A DNA stretch of 10,936 bases, taken from contig JALLAZ010000978.1 of NCBI GenBank assembly GCA_036939755.1, positions 1-10,936 on the forward strand, read 5' to 3'. This document shows positions 1-8,200 of this stretch, piece after piece (the first letter of the stretch is position 1; every line of letters starts with the position of its first letter). The DNA comes from Stephanodiscus triporus (Eukaryota > Bacillariophyta > Thalassiosirophyceae > Thalassiosirales > Thalassiosiraceae). The translations under genes and the position numbers were made by a program. The notes beneath the pieces are model-generated. The model worked only from the letters and a program-made list of their open reading frames with translations, was not told the origin of the DNA and did not search any database.

Positions 1-190
1 CTAGCGTCCCCTAGCTTCTCGTAGAGACCAACTGTAGGAACAGTACGAAGGGAAAATCTCGATTTTTCCCCTGGTGCAATTGTAGACTGAAGTAGGTCGT
101 AGAGATAGTTGGAGTTCGCGTCTGCAACTTTGAAAGGGCATAAAATAATAAGATTAATCAAGCACGACCTGTTCCCTTGCAATTCTCACC
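1..190 (+). promoter_or_regulatory. Upstream region of the secreted-protein gene
   Basis: No gene is visible here. A TATA-like CATAAAATAATA lies at 139-150, 41-52 nt before the ATG at 191, so it could set a start of transcription close to the coding region. The start context CTCACCATGA is a favourable eukaryotic one. Assigning the TATA box is inference from position and base composition only. Confidence 0.35.
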
Positions 191-1251
191 ATGATCACCT
201 ACGCCGCAAAAGCCTTCTGCCTTGCGCTTGGCGCGTCCTTCTTTTCGGGTACGTCGAAATAATCGGCATACCTGGTAAATCGTGGGGTTTCGCTGAGTTT
301 GATGTTCTCTTGCGTCGTGCGGTCGTGCGGTTTCGCTGAGGCTGATGTATGGTGCCAGACCGACGCGGATCGACGCTTGTGCGACCGATCAGCTTGGGCC
401 AACTATCTCCTGCAACATTTCATTTCTAACAATACCTCGCGTGACCGATCCTTCCCGTCTCTCTTTCTTGTTCAGCTGGACTGTCCTTTGCCGCCGCCGA
501 CAATGCCCAAGGATCGTCTTCCTCAGCCGTCGTCGTCAAGACTCACGAGGTTCTCGTCAAGGTCCTCAACGGAGTTCTGGTTGACGTCAGGGGAAATGAC
601 CCCGAGGTCGACGTCAAGGACCGTTTTCATACCAACCCCGGCAGCCGGAATTCTGAGGACTCCAGCATCGTCGCCCCCGTCAAATTCGGAGGCCTGCGCG
701 CGTTCGCCGGCAACTCCTGTCTCGGTGCTGGTGCCGGTGGCGATCCTTTGCGGCCTCGTCCAGTCCGCGACGGTGTGCGATACAGATTTAACATTCAAGA
801 GGATGCGGAATGCCGCGATGCCAACAACTTGGGGTACGAATGGGGTGAATTTCAAGAGTGAGTTCAAGGTGATTTCTGATATCTCTATTAATTGCATTTG
901 CTTATTTTTCCAATGTTCGGACTGCAAACACATCTCATTATGCTTACCATGCCTTCATGGAATGACATCAGTGTCACTGACACTACCGAATGCGCTGAAA
1001 AATGCGTCAATACCGCCCCTGAAAGCATCGTCACGGGTGGAACATTCCGTGGCTTCGAATTCCTTTGTGACACTGGTCAGTGTCGTTGCTTGTACGACGC
1101 GGGCACATTGAGCACCCGCTCAAGCCGTGGTTACAAACGCACCAAGACCAGTCAAGGTGGAGTAGGTCCAATAGCCAAATCTGTGCCAAAGAGCGATCGT
1201 TACTGTGCCAAGCTCGTTGAGGCTGAGCTTCTCGAGATTGCGATAGGATAG
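191..1251 (+). CDS. Secreted cysteine-rich PAN/Apple-like protein, three exons
   Basis: I join exons 191-248, 476-857 and 972-1251. Intron 1 (249-475) starts GTACGT and ends after a pyrimidine tract at TTCAG, phase 1. Intron 2 (858-971) starts GTGAGT and ends ATCAG, phase 2. The joined frame has no stop and gives 239 residues. Residues 1 to about 27 form a classic signal peptide: a lysine, a hydrophobic core, then SFAAA before DNA. The next 60 residues are low-complexity and polar. From about residue 97 there are eight cysteines (101, 132, 154, 158, 179, 184, 186, 225), an even number that could form four disulfides. The block ECAEKCVN...FRGFEFLC...GQCRCLYD resembles the PAN/Apple pattern of secreted binding modules. 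It would enter the secretory pathway and act on the cell surface or outside. The ligand cannot be told. The exon structure is strongly supported by phase agreement at both junctions; the PAN assignment is by motif resemblance. Confidence 0.8.
280..348 (+). repeat. Imperfect direct repeat inside intron 1
   Basis: Two copies of a 26-nt unit, TCGTGSGGTTTCGCTGAG followed by two variable bases and TGATGT, lie at 280-305 and 323-348 with a 43-nt period and three mismatches. A short tandem TCGTGCGG occurs at 315-330. They look like a local duplication within the intron. No function is implied. Confidence 0.6.
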
Positions 1252-1895
1252 ATGGTGTACTCTCGCCACGTATCTGTGCACGGGATTTCATCCATGCGCG
1301 CACTTCACTTTCGTGTATCAAATCAAGACCAATACGCGTGTAACAGGCAGCACCCGGGTAGTCGTCAATATCGTTTGGGACATTTTCCAGCATTCATTCA
1401 ACAATATATTTTGCCGAAAACATGTTCTCGTTTAGTGGTATAAGATAAAATATGCATTTTTACTATATTATATCAAGGGAGTATTATACCTTAGTTTTTG
1501 CGCAGCTGTGTCCTTTTATTTGGTAATATTATCCGCTAATTATAATGAATTCTTCCTATCATAGGCTACTCACGGTTGAGGCCTTCGGCGGTTGGTTTGT
1601 TTGAAAGGATATCAGCAATGTGTCATGTGGCTAAATGGCGTTTCGGGAAATCATCGTTTCCCCGTTGCAGGGTGGTGCGACCCGTTTTCCTTTCAACAAA
1701 TGACATATATTCAAACCGCAGACTCGATGAGCGATGAGCATTGCACTGCAAATTTTCCTACAGTGCAAGGGATGATGGCGATAGCTCCATCAGTTGGCCT
1801 GCCATTCAATGCTTTAGTATAAACCAGACGTCGTGGCCACATTGTTTCATCGCCATCCTCACATTCAATAATATGTTTTACTCCCAATTAACGAC
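1252..1895. other. Convergent intergenic region, no gene seen
   Basis: This lies between the 3' ends of the secreted-protein gene (+) and the YbaK gene (-), so it should hold both 3' UTRs. It becomes AT-rich from about 1390 to 1560. A 7-bp inverted repeat, GGTATAA at 1437-1443 and TTATACC at 1484-1490, brackets an AT-rich stretch. An open frame to 1822 starts only at TTG and matches no family I recognise. Confidence 0.6.
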
Positions 1896-2411
1896 TTATT
1901 TCGAAAAGGAGAATACTCTGGTAGGATCAGCTACCTCCATATAATCAGCCCTAGACATGATAATTGAATCCGTCAAGCTTCCGCAGTTGAAAGCTATCGT
2001 TTCGTTCTCTGTAATTGAAGTGTCGATAAATAGATCCAGATCGACGATAGGCCTTCCGAACGGCGGGACACTCCCCGGCACCAACCCGTCGGTCAGCTCT
2101 GCCAGTTCCTCCTTCGTTGCGAATCGAACGTTTTTACTCTTGAACTCATTCTTGATGGACTTCGCATGAAGCTGTCGCGATGCACTCATGACGAAGATGG
2201 CAAATCCTGCATCACTCTCTTGAGCATCGCGAAATTTCAGCACCAGGGCCTTGCCTCCGGTGGACAAGTCCTCGCCTCGAACACGAGCTGAATCTTCGGA
2301 CGTCGGGGTTTCAGCGTGTTGCAAAACTTTGTAGTCTATGCAGTTCTTGTGAATAGGGGGTTGCCATGGATGGATCAAGTCGTGTGATTGGATGAGGATG
2401 GGATGGAACAT
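1896..2411 (-). CDS. YbaK/ProX-type aminoacyl-tRNA deacylase domain protein
   Basis: This 171-residue protein carries one YbaK (INS superfamily) editing domain. Members hydrolyse mischarged aminoacyl-tRNA in trans, for example Cys-tRNA(Pro) or Ala-tRNA(Pro). Visible family marks are: PTSEDSARVRG at 36-46, the GGKALVLK strand at 52-59 whose Lys54 fits the conserved lysine of the pocket, SASRQLHAKSI at 76-86, the GSVPPFG loop at 113-119, VDLDLFID at 123-130, and IAFNCGSLTDSI at 139-150. The length fits a free-standing domain with a short N-terminal lead. The ATG at 2411 is the first in its frame; an in-frame TAA lies about 70 nt further up. An upstream exon adding a targeting peptide cannot be excluded, since a pyrimidine tract and CCAG precede the ATG on this strand. 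The gene is divergent from the kinase and convergent with the secreted-protein gene. The tRNA substrate cannot be told. Confidence 0.8.
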   Translation of the reverse strand: MFHPILIQSHDLIHPWQPPIHKNCIDYKVLQHAETPTSEDSARVRGEDLSTGGKALVLKFRDAQESDAGFAIFVMSASRQLHAKSIKNEFKSKNVRFATKEELAELTDGLVPGSVPPFGRPIVDLDLFIDTSITENETIAFNCGSLTDSIIMSRADYMEVADPTRVFSFSK

Positions 2412-2925
2412 GCGCGCGCTGGCGCGCGTAGAAGAAGAGAAGTTTTGGAAGAATTTGTGTTTGTTTGCCGGACTTTGAAAAAATATTTACAACTGTGTAC
2501 TATTCTAAGTAGTACTCTAAGTAAGTAGGGGAAGAACAAAATTAAGCACTACACTAATTTAGAAAACTGCATAAAAAATAAAAATACCCTAAAAATGCAA
2601 ATTCAAAATTAAATACATTATCAAAATTATAATACAGTTTCGCGTTACGAAAAAATATTTTAAGTAATTAACTGAAGCCTATCTAATGTTCGCCAGGAGG
2701 AGATGATGGTGTGTTGATTTCTCGAGGCGAGGCCCCTTAGAAGTTTGGCCCGCCCCCACTCCGTTCAGCGCGAAGCGGCAACGACATAAAAGCAACCAAC
2801 TAGAAATTCATCGTAAGGTGTGTCAATCCCCTTGAAAGTAGAACACGGGAGTACTATTCACTAGACCCTGTGTCGCGATCAAAGAAGGAGGAGTGGAAGA
2901 AGACGAAAGTGAAAGAAGACGAAGG
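2412..2925. promoter_or_regulatory. Divergent intergenic region between YbaK and kinase genes
   Basis: This 514-nt region should contain both promoters. From about 2480 to 2690 it is strongly AT-rich, with a small direct repeat around 2495-2528 (CTAAGTAGTACTCTAAGTA). A CATAAAAG at 2785-2792 on the plus strand, about 135 nt before the kinase ATG, could be a TATA-type element. The last 50 nt before the kinase ATG are almost pure purine, as expected for a 5' leader. No conserved ORF or RNA gene was recognised. Confidence 0.4.
2413..2428. repeat. GC-only inverted repeat abutting the YbaK start codon
   Basis: CGCGCGC (2413-2419) and GCGCGCG (2422-2428) form a perfect 7-bp inverted repeat with a 2-nt spacer, one base upstream of the YbaK ATG. 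In the mRNA it could form a tight stem just before the start codon, or it could be a DNA site. It stands out against the AT-rich surroundings. Confidence 0.55.
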
Positions 2926-4317
2926 ATGAGCCCACGAATCGACATAAGCACTGCCATTGTAGACGACGATAACATCAACATCAGCCCTTTTGAAGATGCG
3001 GTCGCCTATGACAAGCGCATGAAGCAGATGCTGCTCATCAACGCCATCACTAAGAATTGTGCGTCTTCCCCCCATGAGATCTTACAAAAAATCAACCATG
3101 CCATTCATGATTCTGGAGACGGAAGCAAGTTGGAAGCCACCGTCCTATCAGGAGGCTGCGCCAACCTCTCCTGCAAGGTTTCTGTCGACAAGCACCCAGA
3201 GCTGTGCGTGTTTGCAAAGTTCTGCTTCGAGTACGCGTTGTGGAATCCCGACAGGACCGTCCACTATGACTTGCAGCGAGTAGATAATGAGTACAAAATC
3301 ATGCAGGAAATGTCTCGCAAGACTCCAGATATTGTCGTTCCTCCACTAGCCTGCTGGGATGTTAAGCATGAAGGGCAGAATATGAAATTACTACTGACAG
3401 GATGGTCCAAGGGCATTCAGTTTTGCAATCAGTTCATCGATGGAAAGGTGGACCCAAGGATTGCTACAAAGCTTGCCTACTCACTTGCCGCACTGCATAA
3501 TATCAAAGACTTTGAGCCAGACTTAAATTCGCTTGTCAAGCAGTGTATGGCAAACAGGCTCGAGTTCATGAAAGCTGTGGCGAAGGAGGCGAGCAAAACC
3601 AAAACCCCAAATGATAGGACAGAAGCATATTGTGCTACTCTTGGCGAAAATATCATCACGAAAATTATGGACGCAAATATTGAAAATTACAACCAGCGAG
3701 ACTGTCTCATCCACAGTGATCCACATGTCTTGAACATATTGGTGGAGGCCAAGCCATCTATCGAAGATGTGGGCGGATTTGGTCCTGACGGAACAGTGAT
3801 ATTATGCGATTGGGAAATGGCAATGGCTGGTCCAATAGGAAAGGATGTCGGATCGGCGTTGAGCTTTCCTATTGGCTGCATGATTGCGCATGGCATGAAT
3901 GGTCGGTTAGATGCAAATGTGTGTATTGACAAGTACGTCAATACTCTGCTTGATACCTACCTGTCTCAAATTGAAGTGGACGGAAAGACGGTGGAGCAAG
4001 TTGTTGCTACTCTCCGTAACATTTTTGGCTGGTGTGGCCGGTTCCTATACTTCGTTTACTACGTCCGTAATGATCAAGAACAAGGACGTCTATTTCCAGT
4101 CTACTCTGACTTGAGCAAGGAACGGCTTCGAGATTCTCTGGGAGTCCTTGGTTTGAAGTTAATGCGCCTCTCATATGATAACGACCATGTGCCAGCATCA
4201 ACTAGCTTAGATGAGGTCCGAAAAACGTTCAATTCTTTGCTTCAGGAGGAGGTTACCCGTGGTCTTCCTAAGATTGAGTTATCTTCTTCGCCCCGTTCTG
4301 TCATTGCGGTGCTATAG
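2926..4317 (+). CDS. APH-fold small-molecule kinase, methylthioribose kinase-like
   Basis: This intronless 463-residue protein belongs to the aminoglycoside phosphotransferase/choline kinase fold. A glycine-rich SGGCANLSCKV lies at 75-85, followed by the strand VFAKF with the probable ATP-binding Lys98 and a helix NEYKIMQE with Glu122. The catalytic loop HSDPHVLN is at 263-270 (Asp265 the base, Asn270 binding metal). The metal-binding CDWEMAMAGPIGKDVG has Asp295. The D-W-E-A-GP-G-D-G layout and the K...Y...W...R spacing after the ATP lysine recall methylthioribose kinase, which phosphorylates 5-methylthioribose in methionine salvage; choline or ethanolamine kinases and uncharacterised APH proteins are alternatives. 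The frame is open upstream to a GTG at 2893, but in a eukaryote the ATG at 2926 is the realistic start. It is expected in the cytosol; no signal peptide or membrane segment is seen. Fold and catalytic residues are confident, the substrate is not. Confidence 0.85.
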   Translation: MSPRIDISTAIVDDDNINISPFEDAVAYDKRMKQMLLINAITKNCASSPHEILQKINHAIHDSGDGSKLEATVLSGGCANLSCKVSVDKHPELCVFAKFCFEYALWNPDRTVHYDLQRVDNEYKIMQEMSRKTPDIVVPPLACWDVKHEGQNMKLLLTGWSKGIQFCNQFIDGKVDPRIATKLAYSLAALHNIKDFEPDLNSLVKQCMANRLEFMKAVAKEASKTKTPNDRTEAYCATLGENIITKIMDANIENYNQRDCLIHSDPHVLNILVEAKPSIEDVGGFGPDGTVILCDWEMAMAGPIGKDVGSALSFPIGCMIAHGMNGRLDANVCIDKYVNTLLDTYLSQIEVDGKTVEQVVATLRNIFGWCGRFLYFVYYVRNDQEQGRLFPVYSDLSKERLRDSLGVLGLKLMRLSYDNDHVPASTSLDEVRKTFNSLLQEEVTRGLPKIELSSSPRSVIAVL

Positions 4318-4630
4318 CAAGACCTCAAAAAGACCTTTCGCTATGACTATTTTTTGTAGGAGTAATGTCTGTATTTTGTGATAAAGCAAGCAACACCTGG
4401 TAATGTGATGGGAGGCGTTGGGGACCTTGCTCAAATGGCTGGAATTATATATTACCAGGATTAAATTTAGGAAATATTCACTATTGATTCTAAATACTTG
4501 AGATAGATGGAAATACGACGGCTCGGAGCGGAGGAGAAGGCAGTCCGAGGCTGAGGGAGGAGGAGGGGTGTCTGATCTATGCCGTGGACCTGCGAGGGAA
4601 GTGAGGTACCTGATTTGAGATGTCGATTTC
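4318..4630. other. Kinase 3' flank, no gene supported
   Basis: This holds the kinase 3' UTR and about 300 nt of spacer. From 4510 to 4620 the DNA is purine-rich and fairly GC-rich, with short open stretches on both strands. None matches the missing N-terminal half of the SpoU protein that follows, and no convincing intron structure links to it. Confidence 0.5.
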
Positions 4631-4666
4631 GACGACGACGGCGACGGCGACGGCGAAGGCGGCGGG
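4631..4666 (+). repeat. GAC/GGC simple repeat
   Basis: A 36-nt run of GAC, GGC, GAA and GGG triplets precedes the ATG of the SpoU fragment. In the downstream frame it reads as an Asp/Gly stretch, but that frame is closed by a TGA at 4616-4618. It may be the breakpoint-proximal repeat at which the methyltransferase copy lost its 5' part. Confidence 0.6.
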
Positions 4667-4981
4667 ATGACGACCACCATTTTCCGGAGGCACCAGAGGC
4701 CGATATGCATCGTCATAAGTAACGAGGGAGGCGACATCTCCGACGAAATGAGGGACCTCGCCGAACAGACGTTTCACCTACCCATGTGCGGCTTCGCCGA
4801 GAGCTTCGACCTTAGCGTGGCCACGGCCATTACCCTGGCATACATGAAGGCCACATCGGGCAGGGGCGTGCTGAGTAGTCTAGCGCAAAAGCGGTTGGGG
4901 AAGATATTACTCAACAAGGAAGAGATCGTCTTGCCAAACTGTTTAGGATTAATGCTACTAGACTTTTGCGGATTTCATTGA
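4667..4981 (+). pseudogene. C-terminal fragment of a SpoU/TrmH RNA 2'-O-methyltransferase
   Basis: The 104-residue frame matches only the second half of a SpoU (SPOUT, trefoil-knot) domain. Motif 2 reads ICIVISNEGGDISDEM at 13-28 and motif 3 reads LPMCGFAESFDLSVATAI at 39-56. In active members these form the knotted S-adenosylmethionine site, which methylates the 2'-OH of ribose in tRNA or rRNA. Motif 1 and the whole N-terminal half, normally 80 or more residues, are missing. The same frame is closed by TGA at 4616, and only about 350 nt separate it from the kinase stop, too little to hold the lost part plus introns. Motif 3 usually has Asn (SLNVSVA-type); here it is Asp (SFDLSVA). After residue 65 the sequence no longer resembles the family. 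I read it as a decayed partial duplicate; a real short gene or mis-assembled terminal exon is possible. Confidence 0.6.
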
Positions 4982-5218
4982 GTTATCTTCACGTCATTTG
5001 AAGAGCTTTGCAATTGAATAAGGAATAACGCAGGTCTACTTTTAGGCTCTTAACTCTCTTAACATGCATCGACTGAAGGGTTCACGATTACTGACGAGGA
5101 ACCACCCATGGCTTCGACATCGTCCTTGAGTCACAAGATTCACATGGTGAACCCAGCCACCTGTTGGGACGATGGGAATAAATGTATTCTTATCGACGAA
5201 TTGACATTGGGATTCGAG

Positions 5219-5235
5219 ATAATTATATATTTATG
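5219..5235 (-). promoter_or_regulatory. TATA-like element in the LTR
   Basis: On the element strand this reads CATAAATATATAATTAT, the only strong TATA-type sequence in the LTR, 16 nt after the pol stop and about 57 nt from the LTR end. As a TATA box it would start the transcript near 5190-5200. The same 15 nt (5219-5233) recur as an exact reverse complement beside the 5' LTR at 10854-10868, so this stretch may have a second role in RNA pairing. Confidence 0.5.
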
Positions 5236-5247
5236 AGCCGAAGCTCT

Positions 5248-8200
5248 CTACTCTGCCGTGGCTCGGATCCTGAATGGCAAGGGCCGAGCGGAACACGCGT
5301 TTGGGGTGACGTGGTGTGCTAGCACCACGTCACACCAGCTAACTTTGTTCCGCGTGGGCTCAAGATCAATCTGTATAGGCTCACGGCATATGGAAGGTAC
5401 CTTCGTATCAGAGGGCTGTGCCCGAACACACTCCCGCGGTGAAGCGGCGGTCTTGTGAGAGAGTCGGGGCTTCATCGGAAGATTGAGAGAGATTGGTTGA
5501 AGAACAGGGCGAGGAATAAACAGAGGTTCCTCGGAGTAATCGATAGCGCAATTCATCAGGAAGGCGCGCATCTTGCAGAATTTCAATCCTTGAAGAGGTT
5601 TGGTAAGGACGTCAGCCCACATTTCGTCGGTAGGGCAGTATTTGAGAGTCAGTTCGCCAGAGTTGTGATAATGGCGGATGTATAAGTATTTAGCCTTGAT
5701 GTGCTTGGTGCGTTTGGAGCTGGAAACATAGCCATTCTTGGCCAACGATAGGGTACTCATGTTGTCTTGATAGACAACGTTGGTTTCAATGGTGTAACCC
5801 TGTGCCTCAAGAAAATTTCGGGTCCACAGGACATCGCTAGATTTGTCATGGAGACCAATGATTTCGCTTTCAGTAGAACTTTTGGAAGGTACTTTTTGTT
5901 TGTTAGAGGAACTGGTTGTTGCGCCTTTGCCAAAAGTGAGGAGAGAACCGGTGTGTCCTTTGCAGTCATCGTGGGTGTGGTGAGATGCATCAATATACCA
6001 TTTGATGTCTGTGAGGGAGTTGGCGGAAAGGGTGAGTTTGAGGCGGCGTGTGGAGTACAAGTAACGAAGGACACGTTTGAGTTTTCCCCAGTCATCTTCA
6101 TCCGGAGCTTTGACACGGGTGGTGAGGAAAGCGACGGTTGTTTGGATGTCCCGACGGACTCGTGAGAGGAACAGAAGTTGAGCCGTGGTATGGTGATATG
6201 CACGAGCCTGAATTTCAGGCAGGCGTTTGGCCTCAAGAGGCGGTCGAACCTGAAATAAGTGGTCGCTGGCGGGGGAAGATGCAACCCCATTGATTTTTTC
6301 TGGAAAAGCGTCGAGGACCTTGTTGATGTACGGAATCATGTCAAACGCCACAGAGCCTCGGGTCGAGAAATCCATGTTCATGCCAAGATAGTCATGACGT
6401 GGGCCACGGGTCACGTTGAGCTTCTTGTCGGTCGTATCGTAACGGCGGGCGAGCCATGTGAGGAGGGAAGTGACACAAGAAGGATCAGCATGACCGATGA
6501 AAAGATCGTCGACATGCCAGCAGATCGTCATTTGTTTGCCATTGATGATTTTGTTGGCCACACAGGGATCATATGGATTGATAGTATAGCCAATAGAGGT
6601 TAAATCTGCAACCAATTTTCGATAGAAAAGTAAAGCACTCTTCATCATTCCATATACCGCCTTTTCGAGTTGGACATAGAGGACAGATTTACCCTTGGCA
6701 TTGGTCGTAATAAATTTGCGGTAGAGCTTTGGGGCGACTTTGACCATCAATTCGGCGAGAATGCCGTCGAGGCGCATCAGGACGTAGTCAGGATTGTCAG
6801 CTTGGAGAAACGCACCTGGGATATCACAAGTGGCGACATCCCGGTGTTCGTGGGCATAGATAGTACTTTGGATGAAGATGGATTCAGAAGTGACCGTCGG
6901 AGCAGTGGCTTCTTCTTTCGCGATGTGCTCACGTTGAGTGCTACCATTTGCACAGGCACGAGCTTTCACCTCACCTGTACGTTTTTCGGTTAAGAACATC
7001 AGGGAGGTGAGAGCATTTCGACGGTCGTCACGGGAAAGTGTCTTAGGATCCTTCGGTTTAAAGCATTCCAAGGTGTGAAATTGAGTAAGTTCTTTCATGA
7101 TGGCTTGGTTACCGCGCTCCGCAAAACGTTTGAGCCCCGCTTTGAGACCGTACTGCTTTTTTGAGGAGGGAGGGGGCGGGGTGTTGTAAAGCTTGTCAGC
7201 GGTATGCAGCATGACGTAGTGGCATACATGAGCCATCATGACCTCATCCTTGATAGCAAGGTCTACCTCAACACCAGAAGCATTGGTATAGGGATATGAC
7301 GGATCATCCTCTTGGTCAGCCATAGTGGTGAAAATGTAGTCTTCAAAACGTTTGGGCGGGGCACGCGAGCGTGGTGGGTACCGATGAGTAGGAAGGGGTG
7401 GAGGTGGAGATGGAACAGTCGCTGGAGGAGGAGGATCGTCGGGTTCAATCTTGGGAAGAAATTGGAGCGTCCGATTAAGTGAAGGTGGAAGCGGAGAGCC
7501 GTCATCATCTTCGTCATCGTCAATCTCAATGATCTCTGGTGCAGGGGGTAGGTGGGGGGCTGCATCCAAATCGGCATTGAAGGCCGCCTCATCAGCGAGG
7601 GTGGACCAGTCCGGGTCATGACCATGGGCATCATGGGGAGCATCATCCTCAGAGAAGTCGACTGGCACTCCCGGAATCGAACGGTCTAGTTGCACCCCCG
7701 GAAGTTCGGCAGGGATATCAGGATATGGGCCGATCGGGGTAGGGTCCAAAGGCTCGGGCGCATTGTCGAGCCAATCGTAAGGAACACGATGGCGGTCAGC
7801 AAAGATGAGGTCTCTGGACACACCAGAATTTCGTGCGAAGTACGCAACCCTGTCGATCACAGATTGGGGGACCGGGAGCTCGGTGAAGTGGCGACGCTGG
7901 ATAACGAGACCGGTGACCAGACTGAAAAAATTGTATGTGCCTTGGATATTGCCAGTGGGGCCAAGACAAATGGCAGGGACACCGCGAGGTTTCATACTGT
8001 TACGGCTCTTCTCGTGGTCTTCATGAACCTCACAATAGGATCCAAACATTGCACGGCAATGGTGAACGTAGTCAAGGCGACGACGGAGGATGATTTCACG
8101 GGGGCTATACCGGGTACCGCTGGTGGCAGAAGGAAAGTTATTGAGCCACATCACAACAAAGTGCATGAGGTGAATCACAATTTGTTGGGGCAGGTCGGGA

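Larger units (their letters stand above)
5162..5430 (-). repeat. 3' LTR of the retrotransposon (about 269 bp)
   Basis: The left edge is exact: the two copies share TGTTGGGACGAT but not the base before it. The right edge is inferred, since the second copy leaves the window after 69 nt. I place it at 5430, where the element strand reads GCGGGAG then TGTGTTCGGG. This gives a polypurine tract directly before a TG, ends of TGTG...AACA type, and a length usual for copia LTRs. A shorter LTR of 70-85 bp would lack a TG start and any room for U3. Within the inferred LTR, in element order, come the last 60 pol codons, a hairpin with TGACGT arms, the pol stop TAG (5250-5248), a TATA-like stretch, and about 57 nt to the terminal CCCAACA. 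Confidence 0.75.

Noticed and set aside
299..1111. Long plus-strand open frame of 270 codons
   Set aside because: It runs out of frame through the exon whose true frame (from 478) gives a signal-peptide protein with matched splice phases; its own translation is Ser/Arg-rich noise.
1437..1490. GGTATAA/TTATACC inverted repeat as a possible MITE or terminator
   Set aside because: Only 7 bp in AT-rich DNA, with no flanking duplication or second copy in the window.
1592..1822. 76-codon plus-strand open frame between the convergent genes
   Set aside because: It begins with TTG, has no recognisable motif, and lies in the expected 3' UTR zone.
2893..2925. Kinase frame extended upstream to a GTG at 2893
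   Set aside because: GTG starts are a bacterial habit. The window is clearly eukaryotic, and a good ATG exists at 2926 just after a purine-rich leader.
4340..4465. Short plus-strand frame with a glycine-rich stretch ending near 4464
   Set aside because: About 34 codons without a start context or family resemblance; best taken as kinase 3' UTR.
4312..4737. 141-codon minus-strand open frame with Ser/Pro run
   Set aside because: The Ser/Pro run is the complement of the GAC/GGC simple repeat, and the opposite strand there carries SpoU motifs.
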